Source of the DNA: Stratiolaelaps scimitus
Lineage: Eukaryota > Arthropoda > Arachnida > Mesostigmata > Laelapidae
Length of the DNA stretch: 64,000 bases
Direction: 5' to 3'
Assembly: GCA_019614645.1 (NCBI GenBank)
Contig: JABWDB010000001.1
Location: forward strand, 16,533,501-16,597,500
A model generated the notes under the pieces. That model saw only the letters and a program-made list of their open reading frames with translations. It had not been told where the DNA came from and did no database searches. Numbering within the stretch: the first letter of the stretch is position 1; every line of letters begins with the position of its first letter. Shown here piece by piece: positions 34,778-45,939 of this stretch. The position numbers and the translations under genes are program-made.

Positions 34778-35420
34778 GCAGCCGCAAGGAACTGCGAGGG
34801 GACGTTGTACGTCCAATAATGAACGTCTTCTGTGAGCAGACCACAAACAGCATTTCATTTTCTGGAGGCGTTTTAGTACGACCTGAAACCGCGGTTCAAC
34901 GGGATCCAGACCGTGGGCATGATCTGTTTCACATCATGGGGCAACAGAGCTTGAAGATGCTAAAAAACGAACAGTGTAGATATATATATATATATATATA
35001 TACTAACTTTTATTAAGATCTGTTTTCTCCAGAGACAGATATAATGTGTCCAGACCCTCTTTCTTTCAAAGATTTAAGTTGGCGTTACAAAAGGTACTGT
35101 CATAGTACGGAACAAAAGAAGGACGTTCTGGATGCGCTAGTTGGGACGTTTTATCTTTGTATTCAGTGTGCACTCTCGGAGTCAGAGACATCATCTAGAT
35201 ACATCCCTCACACATCATCTAGGTATAATAGGTTTCTGAATAAGGGAACAGGTTAGATTCCTCCAGATCGAGTTCTTCGATCTTTTTCTTATTATTTATG
35301 TGTCGCGAATGAACGATTAGAAAAGGAGACACACGAGACACTTGCCCCGAGGGCCATTCAGAGGCCCTCGATGAATGAGGAGGCTGGAAAGATAAGTCCT
35401 TCTGAACCGGTAGTCTTTAC

Positions 35421-36330
35421 TAGGTTGACCCATAAGTTCCCGCGCTTTTCGTTGGCCGTTGCCCTTTTTACTTTCGCCTTCTCTGTTTGTTTATTTCGAA
35501 ATGCCGTTCGAATGCGCTTTCACTCCTCTAGACGCGTGTTCGATCGTGTTCCACGGTGGAGCAGAAATACAATAAATTTGTGACTCCAAACATGGATGTT
35601 CCAGGTGGAAAAAAGTGCATTTCGACACCTGCTCTTCTTCGCCTCACGCCGAGGCCAAAAAGGTGCCGAAGCAACTCGGGACATATGTTCTGTGTACGGC
35701 GCGGACTCTACTAGTGTAAGGAGCGCTCAAGAATGGTTTCCCAAGTTCAAATCTGGTGTTTCGGGTGTCTCAAGGCGCTTGTGAAGAAAGACGGCCGTCA
35801 AGAGTTGGCCGTTAAGATGGGCTAGAGCCACCCGAATATCGTCAGCCACCGTAATTTTATGGGATTTGTCCAAAAACTTGCGTGTTGGCTTCCGCATGAA
35901 TTGAGCAAAAAAACGGATACACTGGAAAATGCTTGAGAGTTAAAAACCGGTCAACAAGGAGGTTTATCTAGCCCAGTCGTATTGAAAAAGCAAGCTATCC
36001 GCGAGAAAAACTCGAGAAACAAAGCCAAGTCATTCTACTGCAAGACAATCCCAAGCCCCACACCGCTATAATCGTCAAGGGGCTCTCTTAGTGCTTGAAT
36101 GGGAGGTTCTCTTGCACCCACCGTATTCGCGGGACCCCGACAGACTACTACCTTTTCTGTTCGCTGGCAAACAATCTTAGTGGTCATACACTTGACACTG
36201 AAGAGGGTCTCAAAATGTGGCGCGAGAAGTTATTCGCGAGCAATCAGGAATTAATTGGTTTGTATAGTGTGCTCGAAAAGGCTGTGTTTTTCCTTAAGAA
36301 CAAAAGCGCGGGAACTTATGAATCGACAAT
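35421..36330 (+). mobile_element. Second, internally deleted mariner element
   Basis: The termini share the 19-base core cataagttcccgcgctttt (35431-35449), inverted at 36302-36320. The N-terminal transposase frame (35596-35784) reads FRHLLFFASRRGQKGAEATR, DICSVYGAD, then WFPKFKSG. Further on come VILLQDNPKPHTA with its catalytic Asp, a degraded DYYLF motif and SLANNLSGHTLDTEEGLK. At about 910 bases it is well short of a full mariner, and stops interrupt it. Its repeats differ from those of the mariner at 5.5 kb, so it is a different mariner lineage. Confidence 0.85.
35596..36330 (+). pseudogene. Mariner transposase pseudogene, second lineage
   Basis: The start codon at 35596 opens 62 codons of the DNA-binding domain and then stops at a frameshift before the PRSGRP linker. 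The catalytic core is represented only by broken segments, and the first catalytic Asp region appears deleted. Confidence 0.8.
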
Positions 36331-36439
36331 GAAAATCTAGCCAACCTTACTCCAAACTAGTCAGCCTATGGATTTGGTTAGCTACTAATACGAAGGAACT
36401 AGAACAAGCAGATACTAAATACATATAAAATTAACTGAA

Positions 36440-37574
36440 AATTAAAATTATAATTATTTAATAATAATAAGAATATTAAATATATAAATATAATGACTAC
36501 TAATACATAAACCGTAATTGCGTGTCTTAGTATATAAAATATTTAGTGACAGAGTTGGGGACAGGATGTCAGGCCGACGCCGACATGGTCCCGAGGGAGG
36601 TGATGACATTGCTTCTTTGTATACAGAGGGAAAGGCGCTCCAGAAGGAAGAATTCTGCGCCCTGAAGGGCGGCCCACTTATGGAATTTGGGCAACTCCGC
36701 ACGGGATAGTACGTAACCTATGGTTGCACAGTGGTTCGCATAAGAGGGTTTTTTAATAGGGACCAAGAAGAAATATGACTAAAAAGACTTAAATCACGTC
36801 ACAGGGTGAAGTCGGTACTGCGCGGATTTGCCACTAAAAACCTAGTGTCACACCCAACCTCCACTTTCGGGTGGACGGCCGCCTGCGCTTTGTTGTAGTC
36901 GCTGGTCGAATCTAACCTGTCTACCGGTCTTCTTGTTAATCTTCAGTGCCATGACATCGTTGACGTAACGCCATGACATCCTCCAAGCCCCCGTCGATGT
37001 CATCATGTGGTCAACTAGGTGTGTCGCCGTAGGGACACCTTCGCGGTCGACTCTTTTCCGCATGCATCGATAGTGGCTCACCCAGCCATGGTCAGATCCA
37101 GTTAGCTAGAGCTCCTCTTCCCTACTAACAGATCCCATGGGTGTATTTTCGTTAGTACGAAGAACGGTTCAGTTGATATCGTCTAATAGGCGCGGCTTAC
37201 CCTGACTGCCATAATTACGATGGATCTATTTTAGCTTCTTTCGATTGCTAGTCCGTCGCAGTGCCATGTCAGCTCAGATGGGGGCACCGTACAGGATCAT
37301 GGACTCTGCCGCGCATGAAAGGAGTCTACGAGTCTGCTCTGGGGTACTTTGCCTTGGGCTTGATCTCTATCCGGGGGCCCTAAGTGAATCATCGTGAGTT
37401 TTTTTTTTGCCCGCCAGGAGCGACAGGTGATGATCACATTATCCATGCCGCTATATCCGCCCCTTCGGCCCTCCTCCCGAACATCTTCTCATATCTAGAG
37501 ATTATAATAAAATCGAAGACGGCATCATAAGCATAGGACCGACCTGGGTTACATAATGTTACATAGGACCGACC
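36440..37574 (-). mobile_element. R1-like LINE remnant between units 8 and 9, with 3' tail
   Basis: It matches the element at 32.7-34.0 kb but with internal deletions. It extends further at the 3' side: PSYANHCATIGYVLSRAEL then FFLLERLSLCIQRSNVITSLG (36770-36570), then an AT-rich tail with taataataa near 36460. This copy links the tail peptide seen at 9.7 and 26.0 kb to the R1-like reverse transcriptase. Confidence 0.75.
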
Positions 37575-37740
37575 TGAGGTAAATATATACACATTGATTT
37601 TGATATGTTACCACATAGGATTCCGTCAGAGATCTCTTTATCCCGTCATCATCAGCCACTCTGATCGTCACATGACCATCTAACACTCGCACAATCCTAT
37701 AGTACCTGAACGAAAATATTCCTCTCCACCTTTTGATTTT
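37575..37740 (+). mobile_element. Short LINE RT C-terminal fragment of unit 9
   Basis: It has the same left truncation point as unit 8, within a few bases (gaccgacctgaggtaa then acacattg). Confidence 0.65.
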
Positions 37741-37899
37741 ATAATATGAACCAAGTGAGAAAACGGAATATTCCTGTCTCTATCAACTCGAATCACGATA
37801 CGCATTTATTTACTTATTTACAGTAAGTATACAGCCCGGACTATATGATTATACACTACTACTGCTCTCCTCTCTCGCGCTCTCTGGTCCGCTCCCCAT

Positions 37900-38262
37900 T
37901 TACCACCAACCGTGTGCTCCTCCGTAGCCTCCTCCGAAGCCTCCTCCGTAACCTCCTCCGAAGCCTCCTCCGTGTCCGTGGGAGATGACCGGAACGCTAG
38001 ATACCGAAACCACAGGCTTCGATACATACGAGATGGACTTAACAGGCTTCGATACATAGGAAACAACGGGTTTCTTCACGTAGTGGGTAGATACGATGGG
38101 GGTCTTCACGTACGACACCTTCGCCACCTTTGCGTGCGAAATCACAGCATGTCCGTGTCCTCCTCCGTAACCACCTCCGAAGCCCCCTCCGTAACCGCCG
38201 AAATCGCCGGCCGATGCTACGCCGACGAGGGCAACTAGAACAGCAGCTACAGCGAACTTCAT
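37900..38262 (-). CDS. Glycine-rich cuticle-like secreted protein, copy 9
   Basis: The product has 120 residues. The C-terminal block has a distinct order (GGGFGGGYGGGFGGGYGG) and the usual His-Gly-Trp-Trp end is preceded by Ala (GGAHGWW), the only such change in the family. The poly(A) signal is at 37805-37810 on the reverse strand. The left flank is shared with copy 8 and the right flank with copy 6. Confidence 0.92.
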   Translation of the reverse strand: MKFAVAAVLVALVGVASAGDFGGYGGGFGGGYGGGHGHAVISHAKVAKVSYVKTPIVSTHYVKKPVVSYVSKPVKSISYVSKPVVSVSSVPVISHGHGGGFGGGYGGGFGGGYGGAHGWW

Positions 38263-38353
38263 ATTCGTTATTTGGTGGTTGGCTGTTTTGCTTTGACCGT
38301 TGTCTGTCTTTCACTCGACGATATGATGTACTTACTCCACCCAAACAGACACA

Positions 38354-38361
38354 CTTTTATA
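38354..38361 (-). promoter_or_regulatory. TATA box of glycine-rich copy 9
   Basis: TATAAAAG on the minus strand, 92-99 bases before the ATG. The conserved upstream block is slightly altered here (gcaaagagctgcgaggg). Confidence 0.8.
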
Positions 38362-38549
38362 GCAGACGCAAAGAGCTGCGAGGGTACGTCACGCATTTAG
38401 TAATAAACGCCACAGCATCTAATTTTCTGGTGGCGTTTTTAGTGCGGACTGAAACCGCGGTTCAAACCGTGGGCATGATCTGTTTCACATCGTCAAACCA
38501 GAGAGCTTGAAAATTGTAAGGAAATGGTAAGCGTATGTTGTAGACAGCA

Positions 38550-38551
<2 letters not shown>

Positions 38552-38583
<32 letters not shown>
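38552..38583. repeat. (TA)n tract in the unit 9 spacer
   Basis: Dinucleotide tract at the same place in the unit as the tracts at 20.2, 22.7, 32.1 and 35.0 kb. Confidence 0.9.
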
Positions 38584-38585
<2 letters not shown>

Positions 38586-39012
38586 GAGGTACAGAAAAAT
38601 TATACGTTTTGTTGGGACTTGATTTTTACGTAGACGGGTGTGATGTGTGATGGATCTTCCTATTCTAAACGCACTAAATTGAAAATAGGAGTCGCAACAA
38701 ACATCTTTTTAAGGAAACGGAAGTTTGTTAGCGTGGTCTCGAGAGTCGAGATATAGCGAATTTTGGTCTTATTTCACTTCAACACTGTCACGAACAACGC
38801 ATAACGAAATTTCTTTAAGGTAAATTTCTTCGATACCTGTTCACGATTCATGTATGCTGACGGCGGGCGAAGACAGTGATATCGTGAGTCGCTAACCGTT
38901 ACACGACAATTTGCTTACTTCTGTAGTCGTAAAACAATAATGGCTGTCCTTATCTGTGTAACTAATCATAGCTATTTACCCTACATCCCTCACACATCAT
39001 CTAGGTATCATC

Positions 39013-39804
39013 AGATCCGAATCAGGGCATCCTGGGGATGAGGCACCTGGAGGCGATTCACTGAGGGGAGGTTCTACTGGGAACGGACCCTAGCTGCCTG
39101 GCAAGCACAATGGAACAGCATCCCTAGGTTCGCACCCGGGACGGCAGTGAGGGATGTCATACCGGACATCAAGGCGTGGTTGGAAAGACCATTTGGGGAA
39201 ATAACCTACTTCCTCACCCAGGTCATCCCAGAGCACGGGGACTTCAAATCCTAACTCCACAGGATCGGTAAGGCTCCGTCGGACATCTGCGTGCTGTGCG
39301 ATGCAGGAGTCGAGGACGATCCTCACACTGGCAGCATGTAGAGCCACAGAGAAAGTACCGCAGGAAGTCGCGGATGCCGGACTGACAAGGGCCATGCAGC
39401 CGGGATCCGAGGGTTTGCTTCCCACATGTGCCTGGCCAGGGACAAGTGGGACAGAGGGAGTACACTAGCCTAAAGGATCTTCCGGGAGAAGGATAGGCTA
39501 GCACGGGCGCGGATAGCAGAGCTTGTCAGAAGGGAAAATGCCCGGCACCCACCCGCTGCGGCTGGGAGGGAGGGTTCGCCTCAGAGGGGGAACAGAGGGA
39601 TAGGATATGGTTGGCATTAACTGTCCCTGTAAGGCACTGACTGAAGTAATATTTTTGACAGTCCCAGTCAGTGCCCTAAGTCAAAATCGGTACAGGTTTA
39701 ATCAGTAAAAGTCTGACACTACCAGGCAAATACTTTAGTTATGAAGAATGGTGTCCATGTAAGATTTACCTCTAATCTCTATAAAAAAAAAGATCCGAAT
39801 CAGG
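39013..39804 (+). mobile_element. R1-like LINE insertion with 14-bp target-site duplication
   Basis: The insertion 39027-39790 is flanked by agatccgaatcagg at 39013-39026 and again at 39791-39804. It ends in an A run (39783-39790). Frames encode RFYWERTLAAWQAQW, then ITYFLTQVIPEHGDF, then HRIGKAPSDICVLCDAG with the zinc-knuckle spacing of R1-clade C-termini. The 3' UTR (39637-39780) matches a block at 27165-27260. It interrupts spacer sequence that is continuous in other units, so it is younger than the array. Confidence 0.88.
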
Positions 39805-39839
39805 TAACAAGCTAGTTTCGGCCAGATTGAGTTCTTTGG

Positions 39840-40700
39840 TCTTAGTCTTATCATTCATGACCACTGCTTGCCTGCAGAGTCAGTAACTCCACTCGATCTT
39901 TATGTAATTCTTTCAATGTTTGGGGCACACAATGATTACGGTGTTCCGGCCTTAAATGCTCATCTTCTTTGTAATTGTTATCATGTTGCAAATCTTGAAG
40001 GGTAATATTTGTATTAAGACGATTGAGTTTATGTTTAACCCACAGATCGAAGCTCGGGATTAAACCACTAATAACTGCAGACGGGTTTGTGAAAATCCGG
40101 CGGGTTTGCTTGAATAAGCCTTATGGAACGATCGCTTATGCCTACGATACTTCGATTCTATTTCGTCTCCAACAAGGTAGACTCGTTGCTGGAATATGGA
40201 CTGCTCTAGTAGATGTAGAAAGGGCTAGAGAGACTTCAGAAAGTTCGTACTCGATGGGAATGCGAACCGACTTGAACCACGTAACACCCGATTGGTTGGT
40301 CCATGTAACAGCTTCTGCGGTATCGGCCCATAAATGTTAAGGGCTAAGCCACGAAGAGACTATAAGATGGTGGATGCATTCAACTGATCAAGCACCGAAG
40401 TGCTGTTCAGTGATCGCAGCATTACTTTCTATATGGAGAGGAGGACATCAGGGAATATCTCGTAGGGCTCAAGTCATCCAGAAAGATACTCTGAGAGAAT
40501 TGTTTGGCTGGAGTCGTAGAGACTCTGTTGATGACCTATACAAACTGGCCGAACTACCTTCGGTTGGTTTCCGTCAGAGATCTTTTATCCCGCTAGCCGT
40601 CATCGTCAGCCGCTCTAACCGTCACATGACTATCCAACACTCGCACACTCTTATATAATAGTACCTGAACGAAAAGATCCCTCTCCGCCTGTTGATTTTA
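39840..40700 (+). mobile_element. LINE reverse-transcriptase fragment of unit 10
   Basis: It encodes DGFVKIRRVCLNKPYGTIA, then the YAYDTSILFRLQQGRL version of the catalytic box, also mutated as in unit 7, then LFGWSRRDSVDDLYKLAEL. The RRWTIEV segment before it is deleted. It shares the YAYD change with unit 7, suggesting a common parent. Confidence 0.78.
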
Positions 40701-40844
40701 TAATATGAACCAAGTGACAAAACCAAATATTTCTATCTTCATCAATTCGAAACACGACACCCATTTATTTACTTATTTACAGTAAGTATACAGCCCTGAT
40801 TGTACACGATTGCACCTCTCCTCTCTCTCTGGTCCGCTTTCCAT

Positions 40845-41207
40845 TTACCACCAACCGTGTCCTCCTCCGTAACCGCCTCCGAAACCTCCTCCGAAGCCGC
40901 CTCCGTGTCCGTGGGAGATGACCGGAACGCTAGATACCGAAACGACAGGCTTCGATACGTATGAGATGGACTTCACGGGCTTCGATACATAGGAAACAAC
41001 GGGTTTCTTCACGTAGTGAGTAGATACGATGGGGGTCTTCACGTACGACACCTTCGCCACCTTTGCGTGCGAAATCACAGCATGTCCGTGTCCTCCTCCG
41101 TAACCGCCTCCGAAGCCCCCTCCGTAACCGCCCCCGTAACCGCCAAAATCGCCAGCCGATGCTACGCCAACGAGGGCAACGAGAACAGCAGCTACAGCAA
41201 ACTTCAT
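40845..41207 (-). CDS. Glycine-rich cuticle-like secreted protein, copy 10
   Basis: The product has 120 residues, with the standard MKFAVAAV leader and the extra GYGGG repeat in the N-terminal block, as in copy 5. The poly(A) signal is at 40764-40769 on the reverse strand. It is the last minus-strand member; the unit's upstream spacer runs on to about 42.26 kb and then the array ends. Confidence 0.92.
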   Translation of the reverse strand: MKFAVAAVLVALVGVASAGDFGGYGGGYGGGFGGGYGGGHGHAVISHAKVAKVSYVKTPIVSTHYVKKPVVSYVSKPVKSISYVSKPVVSVSSVPVISHGHGGGFGGGFGGGYGGGHGWW

Positions 41208-41298
41208 ATTCGTTATTTGGTGGTTGTCTGTTTTGCTTTGACCGTTTTCTGTCTTTCACTCGACGATGTGATGTACTTATTCCAACCAAACGGGCACA

Positions 41299-41306
41299 CT
41301 TTTATA
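41299..41306 (-). promoter_or_regulatory. TATA box of glycine-rich copy 10
   Basis: TATAAAAG on the minus strand, 92-99 bases before the ATG, with the intact conserved block gcaaggaactgcgagggga beyond it. Confidence 0.8.
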
Positions 41307-42493
41307 GCAACCGCAAGGAACTGCGAGGGGACGTTGCACATCCAGTAATGAACGTCTTCTGTAGGCAGGCCAGAAAGACACACAGACAGCATCTCATTTT
41401 CTGGCGGCGTTTTTAGTGCGAACTGGAGCCGCGGTCCAACTGGGTCGAAACCGTGGGCCGTTTACCATCATGCGGCAAAATAGCTTGAAAATGCTATCGA
41501 AATGAACTGTATGTTGAAGACTTATTATATATGTATATATTTTTTCTTTTATTAGGGCCGGCTTTCTACATAGACGGAGGTAATGAGTCTAGACTCTCTT
41601 TCTTTCAAAGATTTAAGTTGGCAATCCAAAAGCTACTGTCTTGGTACGCAACAAAACAAAGACGTTCTGGAGGCGCCACTTGGGACGTTTTACCTTTGTG
41701 TTCCGTTCGCACACTTCGTCAAAATTACGAGCGAGACAATTCATCGCCGCATTTGTACTAACGGCAAGGAGTCACAAGGGACTACTATTCGAAATGCATT
41801 CAATCGGAAGAGACATTTTTTTAAGGAAGAGGAGGTCTGTTAGCATCATCCTAGTCGATGAGATACAGCGAAGTATGGTCTTATTTCACTTGATCGCTGA
41901 CACGAACAACGCATAACGAAATTCATTTACGGGCAAAATCTCGGCTTCGATATATTGACTAACCCATTAAATTTCGACACCTATTTAAGATGCGCGTAGG
42001 CTGACGGCGGACGAAGACACTGATATCGCCAGTCGCAAACCTTTTACGACCCTTTGATTATTTCTGTAGTCGTAAAACAATGACGGCTTTCCTTATCGGT
42101 GTAAGCGATCATAGCTGTTTATCCTAAACGCCTCACACATCATCCGGGTATCATCCGCTTCCGAGCCAGTTATCAGATTGATTTCCGCCAAATCTGTCCC
42201 TTCCGTCATTTTCTTCGCATCCACCTGTCACGTACACCGCTACTTGCCTCGATATCCAGTTCCTTTACCTGGCTGATTAACCAATAATAGTAATCGTTGT
42301 AGAGGTACAATAGTATAATAATAATGCGGCTGTAGCACCAGTTGTATTTCTTATAAGTAAGAGTGATATTCTGATATAACTGTTTACACACAGAACGACG
42401 AGATCAAGGATGATTATAATAGTGCTCGTGCGGAGAACATAAAGCTGCTATGTACGGGTAGTGGACATTCACTATACTTTCATCTTCTAAACA

Positions 42494-42799
42494 ATGGTAT
42501 GGGGTAAATGGCAAATAAAGGACCGTTACTGTAACAATGCTCTTAGGTATTGGTATACCAATTCAGACATTTTCCCTTCTAATGATTGCTTCGCCGCTAA
42601 GGTCTCGCCACTGGATTATGACCGGTTCACAGGAATTTATCACAAGGATACGCTAGTTCACCTCAAGGAACTTTGCTACAGTACAGTAAAGGGCATAGTC
42701 GCGACAGCACGCTTTTCAGACTTACTTGAGTACAAATCTCATAAGTACATAGACTCGTATGGATGCCTTGATCGAGTCGCTGTAGATTACAAGATATAG
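42494..42799 (+). other. Unassigned 101-codon open frame
   Basis: It begins MVWGKWQIKDRYCNN, which faintly recalls the lysozyme segment around FQINxRYWC. The four cysteines (13, 32, 61, 91) do not fit lysozyme spacing, there is a stop just upstream, and no acceptor or signal peptide is seen. It lies immediately beyond the tandem array. I do not recognise it; chance similarity is the simplest reading. Confidence 0.2.
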
Positions 42800-45700
42800 G
42801 GCAATTTACATGCAATATAGATGGCAACGGTTCGAATTTCAGGAATAGTTTTTAAATAAATCTGGAACAAAACCCCTAAGAGATTTTCAGATGTACTATC
42901 AAAAGTATCTCAGTTCATTGTTTATATTATATATTAAAGTTCCCCATTAAGGTTCCCATCCCAACGCTGGTGTTTATTTCATCGATTTCATTGCTCGCGG
43001 CACCAGCAGCTGTAATTGTATTAAGGCGTCCTACAAACTCATCTGAAGCATACAATTTAATGATAGAGAACGTTTCTGTTCATATCATCGAGTAACTTGT
43101 ATCCGAAATAGCGTTTAATAGCATTTTATTCTTCATCACAGAGGGAATTTGGCATCTGGAATTACAATTAGGAATTGGCTGCTGTCACCTAAAACTATAC
43201 AATCATAAATCTATATGAGTACCTTGAAGAGATGAACCATATCACTGCCTCTCACGATTTCTGGTATATTTCTATTCTTGTCAACCTGGCAAATACTCAC
43301 TCTGGTTTTATTTTTATTACCTACGAATTATGAGGATTAGTTATATTCTAAATAGTAACATTTGTGACGACGATTTATCATCTAAATATGGCTTTCCGAC
43401 CGAGGCTATAACGTTCTACGTACACCTACATCTACATGATTAGCTTCCGCAGTAGTTAATCTATCAGCAAGATATATATTTCTTCCGTTTCGCTTTATCT
43501 TTGCCTATCACACGTAGATCCAACCGAGCTGGCTCAAACTGCAAAGTTTCTATGTGTGCATCTCGAGTTCAAGTTTCGCCGTGCTGTTGTACTGGTCTCT
43601 ATCTTTGAATAATAAATGTCAACGACGTGCGTCAGTTGAATGTCTATATTCGAGAACATCGACATTATAGACCCGAATACGGTTTCCGGCCGCAGTACCC
43701 CATATGTGGACCTTTCTTATGATCATTTGCGTCCGAGAATAAGCCATGTGTCATCCCACATTGGCCACGAACAGAGATCCCCCAGAGAATGGGATATGGT
43801 GTCTTATTGAAGGAAATCCCTTTGCCTCGGGGGTTTTTAGTTCATTCGAGCTCGGAAACGTTCTGCTGTCTTTGGTCTCCGCACTAATATTTTCCTAACA
43901 AAAAAAAGTATCCACCTCAATAGCCCCAAGAAGCAGTTGCATTTCTGAAAGAAAACAATGCTGGTGTCTCTAGAGAAATATAACCTCCGGTAAACACAAA
44001 TGAACTCGGCGATTGTGTGTACTCCTGACCGGCTGCACCTCTACTCCAACTCGCCTGTTCTGTCTATATTCAAAGGAACGTTTATTCCACGCGTCCCAAT
44101 CAAAGTATATCATATTTGGCCTTGAATAGATGGAGGTCTCCAATCCAACTTGGATGAAGGTGTTCGAACGGCGTTTCCAATCTATAAAATTCGTGATCAT
44201 TATTAGTCAAGCACATATTGTAAAGTTCAACTTATAATTTATGAAAAACCGAGTGAGCAGCGGATAAAGGCAGGCACCTTGTGGAATCGGACAAGCGAGC
44301 GGAGAGAGATCACTGAAATTATTACCATTGGCACTCGGAAATCGCGTTTCTTCTAAATAGGCATCAATCTTACAAAGTATAGCACATAAGCAACGTATGG
44401 CTGATCGGCATTCGACGCAACAAAGCTATTTACAAACGTTGAAATCAGTACGCCGGTCATGAGTCATATAAACTCATTGCAGGTACTGGAACAACCTCCC
44501 CGGAACCCGTGCTGAACATTGTCAGCTAACCCGCGTGATTCGCGAAATTTCTCAATATGATATACATACGTTTTTCGAGGATAAGGCTCCTGCGAACACA
44601 CATATTCGAGTATTTAAATAAATACACTGATATCGCCGTTGTCCTGGGGATCTGGTAGACAGAGGCGAACAGGAGGCCGTAGATGGGAACCTGGCTCTGT
44701 GACAATCTCTGCAGAGACATGTTAAAACGACGCTGGTCAACGAAGAAGCCGATTCGCTGACTGGTGCATCTTCAATTGCTGCACGTCAGTTTACGTGACG
44801 GACTGATAACTTCGTCCCGTTAGGTAGCGCCACCCGTTCGTTCGTCTTCAATCGTCTTTCCGTTTATATTTCTATTCTTAATAATTATGTAATAATAATG
44901 ACTCACAACCAACATTTAAACTAACGTGACTGTATGCTATTGGAATGGATCTGGTGGTGTCCGTGCGTTTGAAAAAAAATTCCTCCTCTCAAAAAAAAAG
45001 ACTGTATGAAGTAATTAGGTTTTTTAATGAACTTATAAATAATTTTAAGCAACCTAATTCTGTCCGCTATCATATCCTATGAGATTTGGATCGTCCAGAA
45101 GCCACTGAGCACAAAGACAGCAAACTCTTTCCTGGTAACGGTACCCTCACTTTTAGCTCAGCATTTAGGAGGAACTACAGTTTTTGATCATAATTCTCTA
45201 ACGCCATGTAATTTGCGATTGACCATAACGTTGCAACGAACATATTAATTAGTAAGAATGAGTACGCAAAAAGGCTGCGCGCCAGCGAGAGTAATTGTTT
45301 CGTAAATATGCCGAGGGAAAAGAACTGACAGGTCAGGCGCTTTGTGCTCCTAACCGACGGGTTTATTATAGGTGAAACGATACTAATTAGGTCCGGATCC
45401 GTCTTTAACAAAAGACCCGTTGAACGTTGTGTCACATGCACGCGTAGTCGGACGCTGAACAATTTGTACAAGTCCTATCAAGATATGTGAACTTTATGAA
45501 AATGGCTTCTATAGAAGGAATATCGGAAGTGCGTAGGTCATCCTAATTATTCTCTATAAATCAATATCGAGACTCGCAAAGGGCAATCAATCTGTGGAAT
45601 CGATCCTTGCACATGGCCAGAATGGTTTTGCAAAACAACATTCAATACATAATTAGTTGACCCGAGAAATCCTGCGTGGAGCTTACATCTATTTTGGTAA

Positions 45701-45893
45701 GAACGTTGCCATGTTACGGATAAGGGTGAGCCGAATCTCGCAGATGGACTCTTCCCGAGAGAACAATTTTGGAACGACCATATTTGGTCCTAAACATGTC
45801 CTCGCTTGCGTCTCAAAGTAGTATGAATAACGCCCAAAAAACGCATTACTTGTAGTATTTTGTCTTGTTTAAAGTCTTGCTAACGTATTAAGG

Positions 45894-45896
<3 letters not shown>

Positions 45897-45938
<42 letters not shown>
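45897..45938. repeat. (TA)n microsatellite, about 42 bp
   Basis: Uninterrupted dinucleotide tract with no gene nearby. Confidence 0.95.

Positions 45939-45939
<1 letters not shown>

Larger units (their letters stand above)
18740..42265. repeat. Tandem array of eight gene-bearing units (glycine-rich copies 3-10)
   Basis: A block shared at the 3' side of each gene (aatatgaaccaagtga..., then a run ending tttacagtaagtatacag) recurs near 19364, 21899, 25838, 28828, 31333, 34173, 37743 and 40704, a spacing of 2.5-3.9 kb. Read on the plus strand, each unit contains a LINE reverse-transcriptase fragment, the minus-strand gene, its TATA box, a conserved upstream block, usually a (TA)n tract, and a spacer (anchors caaagatttaagttg, gaacactgtca and gcgaagac). 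Length differences come mainly from different transposons inserted in the spacers. Confidence 0.9.

Noticed and set aside
42494..42799. Possible third lysozyme exon (GKWQIKDRYC)
   Set aside because: Cysteine spacing does not fit, catalytic Asp context and acceptor site are absent; listed only as an unassigned frame.
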